Positions 51,682 through 60,107 of a stretch of 64,000 nucleotides of DNA are shown here, one piece after another. The position numbers were made by a program, and so were the translations under genes. The first letter of the stretch is position 1. Each line of letters opens with the position of its first letter. Source of the stretch: CALGDE01 sp964655355 (GTDB lineage Bacteria; Cyanobacteriota; Cyanobacteriia; CACIAM-69d); assembly GCA_964655355.1 (NCBI GenBank), contig CAZZMD010000003.1, forward strand, positions 1 through 64,000, in the 5' to 3' direction. The notes beneath the pieces were generated by a model. It was not told where the DNA came from. It made no database searches and saw nothing but the letters and a program-made list of their open reading frames with translations.

Positions 51682-53682
51682 TCAATCCTCAAAACGAGGG
51701 GTGAGACAGTAGGGGCAACTCATCCACTCCTGTTGCAACTCTGCGCCACAGGTGCGGCAGGTTAGAGAACTCTTCCGCTTGGCCTTCAGCTCTGCCTCCA
51801 AACCTGAATCCGTAAAGGTGACCCGCTCCACCTCTTCTAGGGTGGTTAAGCCCTGACGCACCAGGTCCAAGCTATAGGCCAGCAGGGTCACCATCCCCTC
51901 CTCAACGGCAGCTTCCTTAATCCGCTCCGTCGGGGCCCCTTCCGTCACCAACGCTTGCAAGTTTTCGGACATTTGCAGAACTTCATAGACCCCGCAACGT
52001 CCCTTGTAACCCACGCCGCCGCACTTGGGACAGGCTTGGCCGGTCTCCACTTTCTGCTTGCGTTCTTCCGGTGGAATCGTATTGGCACGGTATAGGGTCA
52101 ACTCTTCCCCGCCACTAATCCCAAAGCGGGCGAGTTCTTCCTCCGTGGGGGTGTAGGGCTCTGCACATTCGCTACAGACCCGTCGCATCAGACGCTGAGC
52201 CACGACCCCGAGGAGTGCCCCTGCCACCATGAACGGCTCTACGCCCATCTCATCCAGGCGGGCGATCGCCCCTGCCGCGTCATTGGTATGCAGGGTGGTT
52301 AAGACCAAGTGCCCCGTCAACGCCGCCTCGATCGCCGTTTTCGCCGTCTCCTTATCTCGGGTCTCACCCACCAGAATCACATCAGGATCCTGCCGTAGGA
52401 ATGCCCGCAAAATAGCCGAGAAATTTAGATTTTTCTCCCGAATCACCTGCACCTGGGTAATCCCCGGCAACGCATACTCAATGGGATCCTCAGCGGTACT
52501 GATATTAATCCCCGGATCATTCCGCTCCGCCAACACCGAATACAGCGTCGTGGATTTACCTGACCCCGTTGGTCCCGTCACCAGAATCAAACCGAAGGGA
52601 CGCCCCGCCATTTCCCGCACAATTTCTAGGGTCTCCGGGCGACCAATTAGCTTATCCAAGCCCAACTGCGTCGACGAGTTATCCAGAATCCGCAATACAA
52701 TTTTTTCGCCATAGCGACTGGGCAGACTATTCACCCGGAAGTCCACCTTCCGCCCCTCAAACACCCGGCGAATCCGACCATCCTGGGCATTCCGTCGCTC
52801 TGCAATATCCAGGTTGGCAATAATTTTGAAACGGGATGTCACCGCCGGAACCACCTTCTTCGGCAGTTGGAAGACTTCCTGCAACACCCCGTCCTTGCGG
52901 AAGCGGATGCGCATCAGCTCTTCCTGGGGTTCCACATGGATATCCGATACCCCTTCCTGGAGTGCCTTAATCAGCACCTTGTTCACCAGGTTAATAATCG
53001 GACCCGACTCCGCATCATTAAGGGAGGCCGCCAAATCACCCCCATCGGCATCCTCATCCAGCTCCTCCATATCCATCGCTTCCAACCCTTCCAAGTCAGA
53101 CTCGGAAAAATTGACGGCAGCAGACTGACGGATAGTGTCATTGGCCGTTTTGCTGGCGGCCTCGTCCAAATATTGGGAAATAATGGCTTGATAGTCCCCT
53201 TGGGCAATGACCCGCCGGGAAATGGAGAGTCCCTGAGGGCGCAAAATCCGGTTGAGATCATCCTGGGCATCCAGATTATCCGGATCCACCATCGCCACGA
53301 TCGCCTTAGGCGGATCCCCATCCCGCCCTATGGGTAAAAGCTGATAGCGCCGGCACACATCAACGGGAATCAGGTTCTCGATCGCATTTTCCAATTGGGC
53401 GGGGGAAATCGGATCAATCTCCGGATCGATGGTCTCGACGCCGTATAAAAGCTTAAGTTCAAAAAGTTGTTGCTTCTTGTACTGGCGCAGCAACTCCGGC
53501 GGCAGCTCCTTGCCCGCCATAGTCGTCAGTACATCCACCAGAGACTGTCCAGACTTTCGGCTTTCCGCCAAAGCCCGACTCATTTGCTCACGATCAACGA
53601 AGCCTGACTGAACCAGCTTATTTCCAAAGGGTGAAAAATTATTCTGGACCGTCAGGGCGCGGCGGTTGGCAGCATTGGTCAT
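51682..53682 (-). CDS. pilB: Type IV pilus extension ATPase PilB
   Basis: I choose ATG 53682 (MTNAANRRALTVQNNFSPFG), giving 666 residues, the usual cyanobacterial length; the 59 codons before it look non-coding. N-terminal GspE/MshEN domain (residues 15-190), then the ATPase core: VTGPTGSGKSTTLYSVLAER, STAEDPIEYALPG, DVILVGETRDKETA and LVLTTLHTNDAAGA. A tetracysteine zinc site reads CSECAEPYTP...CPKCGGVGYKGRCG. A second CxxC pair ends the protein (CRTCGAELQQEWMSCPYC). PilB polymerises pilin. It heads the pilB-pilT-pilC run. Confidence 0.94.
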   Translation of the reverse strand: MTNAANRRALTVQNNFSPFGNKLVQSGFVDREQMSRALAESRKSGQSLVDVLTTMAGKELPPELLRQYKKQQLFELKLLYGVETIDPEIDPISPAQLENAIENLIPVDVCRRYQLLPIGRDGDPPKAIVAMVDPDNLDAQDDLNRILRPQGLSISRRVIAQGDYQAIISQYLDEAASKTANDTIRQSAAVNFSESDLEGLEAMDMEELDEDADGGDLAASLNDAESGPIINLVNKVLIKALQEGVSDIHVEPQEELMRIRFRKDGVLQEVFQLPKKVVPAVTSRFKIIANLDIAERRNAQDGRIRRVFEGRKVDFRVNSLPSRYGEKIVLRILDNSSTQLGLDKLIGRPETLEIVREMAGRPFGLILVTGPTGSGKSTTLYSVLAERNDPGINISTAEDPIEYALPGITQVQVIREKNLNFSAILRAFLRQDPDVILVGETRDKETAKTAIEAALTGHLVLTTLHTNDAAGAIARLDEMGVEPFMVAGALLGVVAQRLMRRVCSECAEPYTPTEEELARFGISGGEELTLYRANTIPPEERKQKVETGQACPKCGGVGYKGRCGVYEVLQMSENLQALVTEGAPTERIKEAAVEEGMVTLLAYSLDLVRQGLTTLEEVERVTFTDSGLEAELKAKRKSSLTCRTCGAELQQEWMSCPYCLTPRFED

Positions 53683-53740
53683 AGCCTTAGATTGAAGCCT
53701 TAGATTGAATTCCCGCGATGGGGGCTCGTCATGATGAGCC
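53683..53740. repeat. 13-bp duplication and inverted repeat upstream of pilB
   Basis: AGCCTTAGATTGA occurs twice in tandem (53683-53695, 53696-53708) directly before the pilB ATG, so the CTAAGG ribosome-binding region is duplicated on the minus strand. A near-perfect palindrome, GGCTCGTCATGATGAGCC (53723-53740), lies just upstream and could be an operator or 5' hairpin. Confidence 0.6.
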
Positions 53741-53988
53741 GGAGGGAACCGTAAACACAGTTCGATGGAGTCCTCAGGGGCACCGTTGGCGAGATCGCTA
53801 AGGGACCAACGGCTGAGGGGAGGAGGGCAGAGCCCCCCTAATTTAACCAGGATAACCATTGATCCTGGGGATCAGCCAACGAAGTCAAACAATGCAACCG
53901 TTAATTTTGGAAGGGCGATCGCTCTCAGTGCCGACTGCCACCCCGTTGTCCAGAGGTCGGTCGGAAAGGTCGCCTTAGCCCCCCGCCA

Positions 53989-54585
53989 TCACGATGTTGC
54001 GTCGAGGGGGTTGGACTGAGGGACTGGAAAGGTGATGTCCTCATAAATTTGGGCGATCGCCCCTTCAAAATCCAAACTGTCCAATCGAAATATTTCATCA
54101 GCGGTATAGGTATCGAATTGCCAGGAGGAATCACCCCGGCGCATCACATCAATGATGGGTCGATTTTGGCTGACTAGAACATATTCTTCAAGGCTATCCA
54201 GTTGGCGATAATGATGAAATTTATCCCCCCGATCAAAAGCTTCGGTACTCTCGGAGAGGATTTCGATGATGAGTTTGGGGTGCTGTTTGATGTAGCGGTT
54301 GTCGCGATCGCGTGGGTCGCAAGTGACTAGCAGATCGGGATAGAAGTACCGGTTGGTGCGCTCAATGTGCACCTTCATGTCGGCGAAAAAGGTTTGACAC
54401 CCTGAACCACGAAGGTGCGATCGCAGCAGCGTATAGATATTTCCGGCAATGAGGTTATGTTCCTCGCTAGCGCCGGCCATCGCATACACTTCGCCGTCGT
54501 GATATTCGTGCTTAACGGGGGAGTCAGCTTCAGCAGCAAGGTATTCGTCAGGGGGAAGATAGTGGCGATCGGGCTGGGCAATCAT
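53989..54585 (-). CDS. Uma2 family (DUF820) nuclease-like protein
   Basis: A 198-residue protein of the PD-(D/E)XK-like Uma2 family, very abundant in cyanobacteria. Signature: LPPDEYLAAEADSPVKHEYHDGEVYAMAGASEEHN, then FYPDLLVTCDPRD (Asp of the active site) and PKLIIEILSESTEAFDRGDKFHHYRQLDSLEEYVLV (Glu-x-Leu-Ser). Biological role is unsettled; many copies per genome suggest mobility or defence links. It stands alone upstream of pilB. Confidence 0.88.
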   Translation of the reverse strand: MIAQPDRHYLPPDEYLAAEADSPVKHEYHDGEVYAMAGASEEHNLIAGNIYTLLRSHLRGSGCQTFFADMKVHIERTNRYFYPDLLVTCDPRDRDNRYIKQHPKLIIEILSESTEAFDRGDKFHHYRQLDSLEEYVLVSQNRPIIDVMRRGDSSWQFDTYTADEIFRLDSLDFEGAIAQIYEDITFPVPQSNPLDATS

Positions 54586-55042
54586 GATGAGATCCAGGGC
54601 ATTAATCTAGCTTAGGGTTAATCACCGTTTAAACGTCACGTTTTTTACTTATTGAATCTCTCCATCTATAGGAAGCCCGATACGGGGATAACTAACTCGA
54701 AAAAATGCAAACTGGATTGTCTTGCTGATTATCATTTTTATTATAGGTTTGAATCCTCGTAGAGCTAGATTAGGACTAACTTGAGATTTTATAGACCCTA
54801 ATTTCACTAGCTTTAATTCGTTGGGGGGATGACGATTCGTGGTGTCAAAATGCCGATTAATCGTATCAAACCATAGCCTTCCATAGCCCTTCAATCGTTA
54901 CGATCGCCCCCCCGAGTCTTAATGGGCAGTGGTGAGTTTTCCCCCTCCCCATTTCCAGAGGGAAGTGCCACAATAAAGGCGATCGCCAGGGGGCAACCCC
55001 GATGACAGACCCATTACAAGTCAGGATCATTAACGGCCCATC
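54586..55042. other. Spacer between Uma2 and GST genes
   Basis: About 457 bases, AT-rich at the left. A minus-strand frame (54649-54894) of 81 codons is listed separately with low confidence. The right end must carry the GST promoter; none is obvious. Confidence 0.4.
54649..54894 (-). CDS. Doubtful small hypothetical protein
   Basis: An 81-residue frame (MKGYGRLWFDTINRHFDTTNRH...LPIDGEIQ) without a clear ribosome binding site. The composition is plausible for a protein, and it could be a fragment of a longer former gene, but there is no recognised family and it sits alone in an AT-rich spacer. Confidence 0.25.
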   Translation of the reverse strand: MKGYGRLWFDTINRHFDTTNRHPPNELKLVKLGSIKSQVSPNLALRGFKPIIKMIISKTIQFAFFRVSYPRIGLPIDGEIQ

Positions 55043-55831
55043 ATGGTTGAGCTATATCAATTTGAGTTTTCGTCCTACTGCGAAAAAGTGCGGCTGGTGC
55101 TGGATTACAAGGGCATCGAGTATCGCAAAACTGATGTGACGCCCGGTGTCGGCCAGGTAGATGTGTATCGGTTGTCGGGTCAGCGTCAGGTGCCGGTGCT
55201 GAAGGATGGGGAGCAGGTAATCTCTGATTCCACGACGATCGCCAAGTATTTGGATGAAACCTATCCTGAAAAGTCACTGATCCCGACCGATGCCAAAGCG
55301 AAGGGATTGTGTTTGATGATGGAAGAGTGGGCCGATGAGGCGATCGTGCCCAATGCTCGCAAGTTGGTGCTGTTGGCGTTGCGGGGGGATACGGAGTTTC
55401 GCACCGGTTGGTTGCCTTCTGGTACGCCGGATCTGGTGAAAACCATTATTGGGTCGGTGCCCGGTGAGGTGTTTGATGCGGTGGGCTTCGGCGTTGGGGT
55501 TGGTCCCGATGCGATCGCCGCCGCTAAGCGATCGCTCCAGCAGGATTTGGAAAGTTTGTGCCTGATTTTGCAGGACAGCCCCTATCTCACGGGGGACCAA
55601 ATCAGTTTGGCGGATCTCTCGGTGGCTAGCGCGAGTATCTATCTCAAAATTCCTAGCGGTAATTACATGGATATCCCCGCTCGTCTCCAGGGGCGCGGTA
55701 TCCCTGGTATTGCTGACAATCCCAATTACGCTCCCTTCTTTGAGTGGCGCGATCGCCTGTATAGCGAGGTGCGCACCAAGACGCCCCCGAGTGACCCCGG
55801 TGATGGCCCGACCCCGATTGCGATCGATTAA
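55043..55831 (+). CDS. Glutathione S-transferase family protein
   Basis: A 262-residue protein. The thioredoxin-like N-domain begins MVELYQFEFSSYCEKVRLVLDYKG, with Ser/Cys in the activating position, cis-Pro in RQVPVLKDG and glutathione-contact DSTTIAKYL. A helical C-domain ends with QISLADLSVASASIYL. It is longer than classical GSTs by about 40 residues, in the C-domain loop GVGVGPDAIAAAKR and tail. Likely role: glutathione conjugation or reduction in oxidative or xenobiotic stress; substrate unknown. It is convergent with the hydrolase at a shared terminator. Confidence 0.87.
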   Translation: MVELYQFEFSSYCEKVRLVLDYKGIEYRKTDVTPGVGQVDVYRLSGQRQVPVLKDGEQVISDSTTIAKYLDETYPEKSLIPTDAKAKGLCLMMEEWADEAIVPNARKLVLLALRGDTEFRTGWLPSGTPDLVKTIIGSVPGEVFDAVGFGVGVGPDAIAAAKRSLQQDLESLCLILQDSPYLTGDQISLADLSVASASIYLKIPSGNYMDIPARLQGRGIPGIADNPNYAPFFEWRDRLYSEVRTKTPPSDPGDGPTPIAID

Positions 55832-55867
55832 TTCATAACCAGCAGTCAACCCATCGAAGGCAGTACC

Positions 55868-55905
55868 AAAATCCCCCCTAGCACAGTCACCTAGGGGGGA
55901 TTTTT
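55868..55905. terminator. Bidirectional terminator between GST and hydrolase genes
   Basis: AAAATCCCCCCTAG (55868-55881) pairs perfectly with CTAGGGGGGATTTT (55891-55904) around a 9-base loop. A-run and T-run flank it, so it can stop transcription both ways. Confidence 0.88.
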
Positions 55906-55948
55906 AGGGTCTATTGCATGTGGGCGGATCTCTATCCTGGCATTGGCC

Positions 55949-58153
55949 CTACTGGAGTCCCACAATCTGAAAATTGCTCAGTACCTCCTCCAGAACGGCG
56001 TCCCGATGCCATAGGGTATCCGTGTCCAATACGACGAAATAAACGTGCCCTGCGATCGCCGTGCTCGCCACCACCGAGACCTGAGCGGGATTATCAATCA
56101 CCGATAGGGTCCACTCGCGATCGCCCACCTGCATCGTCGTGGTCGGCTTGAATTTGTAGGGCAAAGACCGCAATAGATTTTCCAAGAAGCCCTGATCATT
56201 GGACCCCGGCACGCTGAAAAAGACTAAACTACGCCCCGTTGGCTGCCCCGCTTCCGCCACCTCAAGCCAGGTGTTGGTATCTCGCTGCGCCCCTTGCCAT
56301 CCCTCAGGCACCACGGTTTCTACCCGCCCCTGATGAACGGTCGCTGGCATCATTTTTAAGGGGGTCGGCACCACAAATTTCAAGGGTTGCTCCACACAAT
56401 CTGGCTTGGGATCCCGGTCGGGATTATCCAGGAATCGACCAATGGTTAGGGTGACACAGGCATCGTTCCCCAACAGCGCATGGCCCAAATGGGGGAACGT
56501 ATAGCTGTAGCTTTCCCGGAGTCGCCGCGCCACATGATCCGCAAAACTGGGGGGGGTAATGTGGTCAAATTCACCCGATAACAGCAGCGTGGGAATCCGG
56601 CTCCTCACCCGCTCGTTGGCCTCATCTCCCAGGGCTTGCACCTGCCAAATTCGGCACATGTCCAGCACATCCGCCGGTGAATCCCGCAGGCTCTCCACCA
56701 GTTCCTCCCGCACCCCGTCCACATCAATATCCTCGACTTGGAATCCCCCGTCCTCGCTGCAAATGACCGAGTTATAGACCCCATCGGCTTGGGTTTTGCT
56801 AAAGATTAAGGTCGGTAAGGTTTTCAATAATCCAGCATAATTACCCTGATAGGCCTCATGGACCGCCTGGGGCAAAGAGGGAATCAGCTGCGACGAATAG
56901 AAAGAAACATTGAGGGATAGCAACAGTGCCTCCCCATCGAACAAAATCGGCACTAGAAAATCGCTGAAACTTAAGCTATCCACCGATCGCCCCGATGCGA
57001 TCGCCTCTTGAACGGCTCCCACATTCGGCAATTTAAGTTCAATGGGATTTTCATTGAGCCGGGCGATCGCCTCAAAAAACTGCCCTTCCAAATTGGGATA
57101 AGCCTCATTGCAAGCGTCATCATCGGCGCAGGCTTCAAAAAATATGTCTAGCACCCGCTGGGTATTCTGGGGGACCTCCTCCACAAAACTAATATCCAGG
57201 GGAGCCACCGAATCCAGTACCACTGATCGCAGCCCCTCCGGATGGTCCCGCATCACATGCTGGGCCAACATGGTGCCATAGGAAACCCCGTATAAATTAA
57301 ACTCCCCATAGCCCAGCGCCCGTACCACCATGGGCACATCCGCCGCGCTTTCCACACTATTAAACGCCGATAAATTGACACCGCTTTCCATCAAGCGATC
57401 GCGGCAGTCCGCCGTCGCCTGCTGTAATTTTGCTTCCAACTCCGGCGACTCCGGGTCCCGCGCATGGGTGACCCGAAACTGATAGATTTCCTGGCAAAAC
57501 AAAAAGGGTTCGGAGTGTAGCGTTCCCCGCTGATCCATCAAAATCAAATCCCGCTGGGCCCCAAACCCCGGCGCAGCCGCAAGCTGGGGACCAAAATAGG
57601 GCATCAGCTCCACCATCGAGCCCCCCGGTCCCCCCTGAACCATGACCAATGGATCCGGCTGAACCTCCGCCGCTGCCCCCGTCTCATCCCCCGCCGCCTC
57701 GCCGGTTTGAGCCTTAAGCACAGCCACCCCCAGCCGCAGCGTCTTACCGGCTTCGGGGTCGGCACCATGGCGCTCCGGCACCGTCACAAATCCGCATTCC
57801 AGGCGACTCGCATCCAAGGTCGGCGGCACCGCAAACGGACAGGGACCAGCCGTAAACGTTCCAATCTTTTCCCCTTGAGCCGATCGCCCTCCGGTCTGTA
57901 ATCCTTCGCTGCCCTGCACCTCCGTCATCGGTGCCGCATCGCGCAAATTCTCCGGCGATCGCTCCGGGGTTGGCGATTGGGCGATCGCCACGCCCCCCGT
58001 CAAGGTAATCCCCAACCCTAGGGTGGATCTCAGCACTGCCCTCAACATCGGTCTCAACACCCATTGGTCCAGCTCCCATCGTCCGGAGATGCTGAAGGGC
58101 TGCCGTTGCGATCGCACCCCCTCCCCAGATAAGAACCGATGCCAATTGGTCAT
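55949..58153 (-). CDS. Exported alpha/beta hydrolase, tripeptidyl-aminopeptidase-like
   Basis: A 734-residue protein. The signal-like segment (AVLRSTLGLGITLTGGVAIA) lies at about residues 39-58, so ATG 58048 is a shorter alternative start. The catalytic set is complete: oxyanion QGGPGGS (about 173-179), nucleophile S291 in GVSYG, Asp in SGEFDHITPP and His in FPHLGHALLG. This is the S33-like plan of prolyl/tripeptidyl aminopeptidases with an extra cap. A C-terminal domain of about 130 residues (VVPEGWQGAQRDTN...) is not part of the core. It should cleave peptides or esters in the periplasm. Confidence 0.8.
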   Translation of the reverse strand: MTNWHRFLSGEGVRSQRQPFSISGRWELDQWVLRPMLRAVLRSTLGLGITLTGGVAIAQSPTPERSPENLRDAAPMTEVQGSEGLQTGGRSAQGEKIGTFTAGPCPFAVPPTLDASRLECGFVTVPERHGADPEAGKTLRLGVAVLKAQTGEAAGDETGAAAEVQPDPLVMVQGGPGGSMVELMPYFGPQLAAAPGFGAQRDLILMDQRGTLHSEPFLFCQEIYQFRVTHARDPESPELEAKLQQATADCRDRLMESGVNLSAFNSVESAADVPMVVRALGYGEFNLYGVSYGTMLAQHVMRDHPEGLRSVVLDSVAPLDISFVEEVPQNTQRVLDIFFEACADDDACNEAYPNLEGQFFEAIARLNENPIELKLPNVGAVQEAIASGRSVDSLSFSDFLVPILFDGEALLLSLNVSFYSSQLIPSLPQAVHEAYQGNYAGLLKTLPTLIFSKTQADGVYNSVICSEDGGFQVEDIDVDGVREELVESLRDSPADVLDMCRIWQVQALGDEANERVRSRIPTLLLSGEFDHITPPSFADHVARRLRESYSYTFPHLGHALLGNDACVTLTIGRFLDNPDRDPKPDCVEQPLKFVVPTPLKMMPATVHQGRVETVVPEGWQGAQRDTNTWLEVAEAGQPTGRSLVFFSVPGSNDQGFLENLLRSLPYKFKPTTTMQVGDREWTLSVIDNPAQVSVVASTAIAGHVYFVVLDTDTLWHRDAVLEEVLSNFQIVGLQ

Positions 58154-58520
58154 GCTGTTTTCTCACTCCCGCCTAATGGTTGGCTGGTCTGTAACCGTAA
58201 AACCGTAAAACCGTAATAAAAAATTTGCCCGAATCGAGCCCAGGACAATCTCAATGGGCGATCGCCCATCGAATCAGAATCCACCGCACCCTCTCAGCAG
58301 ACTGACATTTACCGCGCCCAGGTGACGGCAGCCCATCAAAAAGCCTCAATATTCCCACTGTAGCTTGCCCCAACGCCCCATCACGGAATTTCTTCATCAC
58401 TCTGGCCCGTTTCCCCTAGCTATGGAAAACGGGCAGGCCCTTCTCTCAGGAACCTACCCGGCGATCGCCTTACCCACCGCTGAGGTGTATTGGCGATCTA
58501 TATTGAGCTTTATTTGAGAC
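58154..58520. other. Spacer with short repeats
   Basis: CCGTAAAA is repeated almost three times at 58195-58217, near the hydrolase start. CCCGTTT/AAACGGG (about 58409-58435) could form a hairpin after the flavoprotein gene. No gene is visible. Confidence 0.45.
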
Positions 58521-59474
58521 CTATTTATGATCCCAGTCTGGGCGAATCGACTTACGGTGATTGAGATATCGGTCGATGGACATCGCTGCGACACAGCCGT
58601 CCCCCGCCGCCACAACCGCCTGCTTGAACGGCGTATTGCGAATATCACCAATGCCCCAAACGCCGTCAACGGACGTTTTCATCATTTCATCCACCTTGAC
58701 GCCGCCATCGGGGTTGAGGTCAATCTGCCCACCAATAAAATCAGTGATGGGCTTAGAGCCACTCTGATAAATAAACACCCCATCAACGTCTAGGACTCGA
58801 GGTTCTTCACCCTTGGGTTTGAACTCAATACCCGTGACGCCGCCCTGATTGCCTTCCACCGACAACAGTCGCGACTTGATCCAGGGTTTCACATTATCCA
58901 TAGACAGCAAATGCTGAGCATGGGCGTCATCATCGGGCAAGGCTCGGGGAGTCAGCCAATGAACCGTCGAGGCGAACTTCGTCAGAACCTGGGCTTCCTC
59001 GATCGCCTCCTGATTCAGACCCACAACCGCCACTTCGCGCGATCGGTAGAACGCCCCATCGCAGGTAGCGCAATAGCTTACCCCCCGTCCTAGGTACTCC
59101 GATTCGCCCTTAATGGAAGAGGTGCGCCCCATGGCCCCCGTCGCCAGGACCAACGCCCGCGCCTTAAAGGTACCTTCCGGGGTATAAACCGTCTTGACGG
59201 GACCATCCGTATCAATGCCAAATACTTGGGCGCGACGATAATCAGTGCCATAATCAACGGCCTGCTGACGCATCACCGCCAACAAATCGTCACCGCTAAC
59301 GTCCCCTGCCACCCCAGGATAATTTGCAATCTTGTGGGTAATGGCCAAGGCTCCTACCGCCGGATTCTTGTCTAAAATGACGGTCTTCAGATCAGCTCGC
59401 GAAGTGTACAACGCGCAAGAGCAACCTGCCGGACCACCCCCAATAATTACGACATCGAATTCGTAAGTCTCCAA
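58521..59474 (-). CDS. Thioredoxin-reductase-like flavoprotein (possible DDOR type)
   Basis: A 317-residue protein with a TTG start at 59474, supported by GGAG upstream. FAD-binding VVIIGGGPAGCSCALYTSRA, redox pair C135/C138 in YCATCDGAFY and the C-terminal FAD loop GIGDIRNTPFKQAVVAAGDG are intact. The second dinucleotide motif is changed: VAVVGLNQEAIEEA replaces the usual GxGxxA. This is the feature of cyanobacterial diflavin-linked disulfide oxidoreductases, which do not bind NADPH. It may instead be an NTR with altered affinity. Partner proteins are unknown. Confidence 0.83.
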   Translation of the reverse strand: METYEFDVVIIGGGPAGCSCALYTSRADLKTVILDKNPAVGALAITHKIANYPGVAGDVSGDDLLAVMRQQAVDYGTDYRRAQVFGIDTDGPVKTVYTPEGTFKARALVLATGAMGRTSSIKGESEYLGRGVSYCATCDGAFYRSREVAVVGLNQEAIEEAQVLTKFASTVHWLTPRALPDDDAHAQHLLSMDNVKPWIKSRLLSVEGNQGGVTGIEFKPKGEEPRVLDVDGVFIYQSGSKPITDFIGGQIDLNPDGGVKVDEMMKTSVDGVWGIGDIRNTPFKQAVVAAGDGCVAAMSIDRYLNHRKSIRPDWDHK

Positions 59475-60107
59475 AATGCCTATCTCCGAAGATCATTACT
59501 GTCCTCCCAGGATACAGCCATTTTGTAACATCAGGGGATAAGCATTTACCGTGTAATACACACCATAAGATTCGGTAATTTGTAACAGTTGAAAACCATA
59601 AAGGTTGTCTATTTTTCGGATTTGTTAAATTACTTTTCCTGAAGATATATGGACTTCCCTTGACAGGGCTCGGTGGGGAAAGAGCGACGGCAAGGGGGGC
59701 TTTATTGTGCCGGAATTGTGCCGGACAACTCTAGGCAGCGAATTCTGCCGCTGCGGCATCGCGTTCTGGGCAGGGTTGCCCGCACCCACAGCACTTCATC
59801 CTCGCCTAGGACCGGGTGTATGGCAGACCTCATTATCTATACCGATGGGGGCTGCTATGGGCCAAATTTAAGGATAAATTTCCCCCTTCCCCATGGCGAC
59901 TGGCTCAGTCCACCGGCTTGGGATAAATTGGGTTGGAGCATTATTGAAGCGTTAGTCAGCCGGAGAGCGCAGGGAATTTGCCAAGAAGCTGGGTAGCGGT
60001 AGCGGTTGAAGCGGACGACATATTGCTTGGGATTAATTTTTGGGATTTGTTTCTGGGATTGTTTAGGACTGTTGATGTTTTGGAGCTGGATAGTTGGTTA
60101 GGCAGCC
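59475..60107. other. Spacer with a possible gene remnant
   Basis: About 630 bases. The left half is AT-rich (promoter region of the flavoprotein). The right half includes a short frame that starts like RNase HI and then degenerates, listed separately. Confidence 0.45.
59820..59996 (+). pseudogene. Possible RNase HI (rnhA) remnant
   Basis: From ATG 59820 the translation MADLIIYTDGGCYGP matches the N-terminal strand and first catalytic Asp of RNase HI (IYTDGxCxGNPGPGG). It then departs entirely and stops after 58 codons. The match is about a dozen residues, so it could be chance. If real, the rest of the gene has been deleted. Confidence 0.25.

Noticed and set aside
54749..54785. GGTTTGAATCC resembling a tRNA T-arm
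   Set aside because: No cloverleaf could be built: no matching acceptor, D or anticodon stems nearby.
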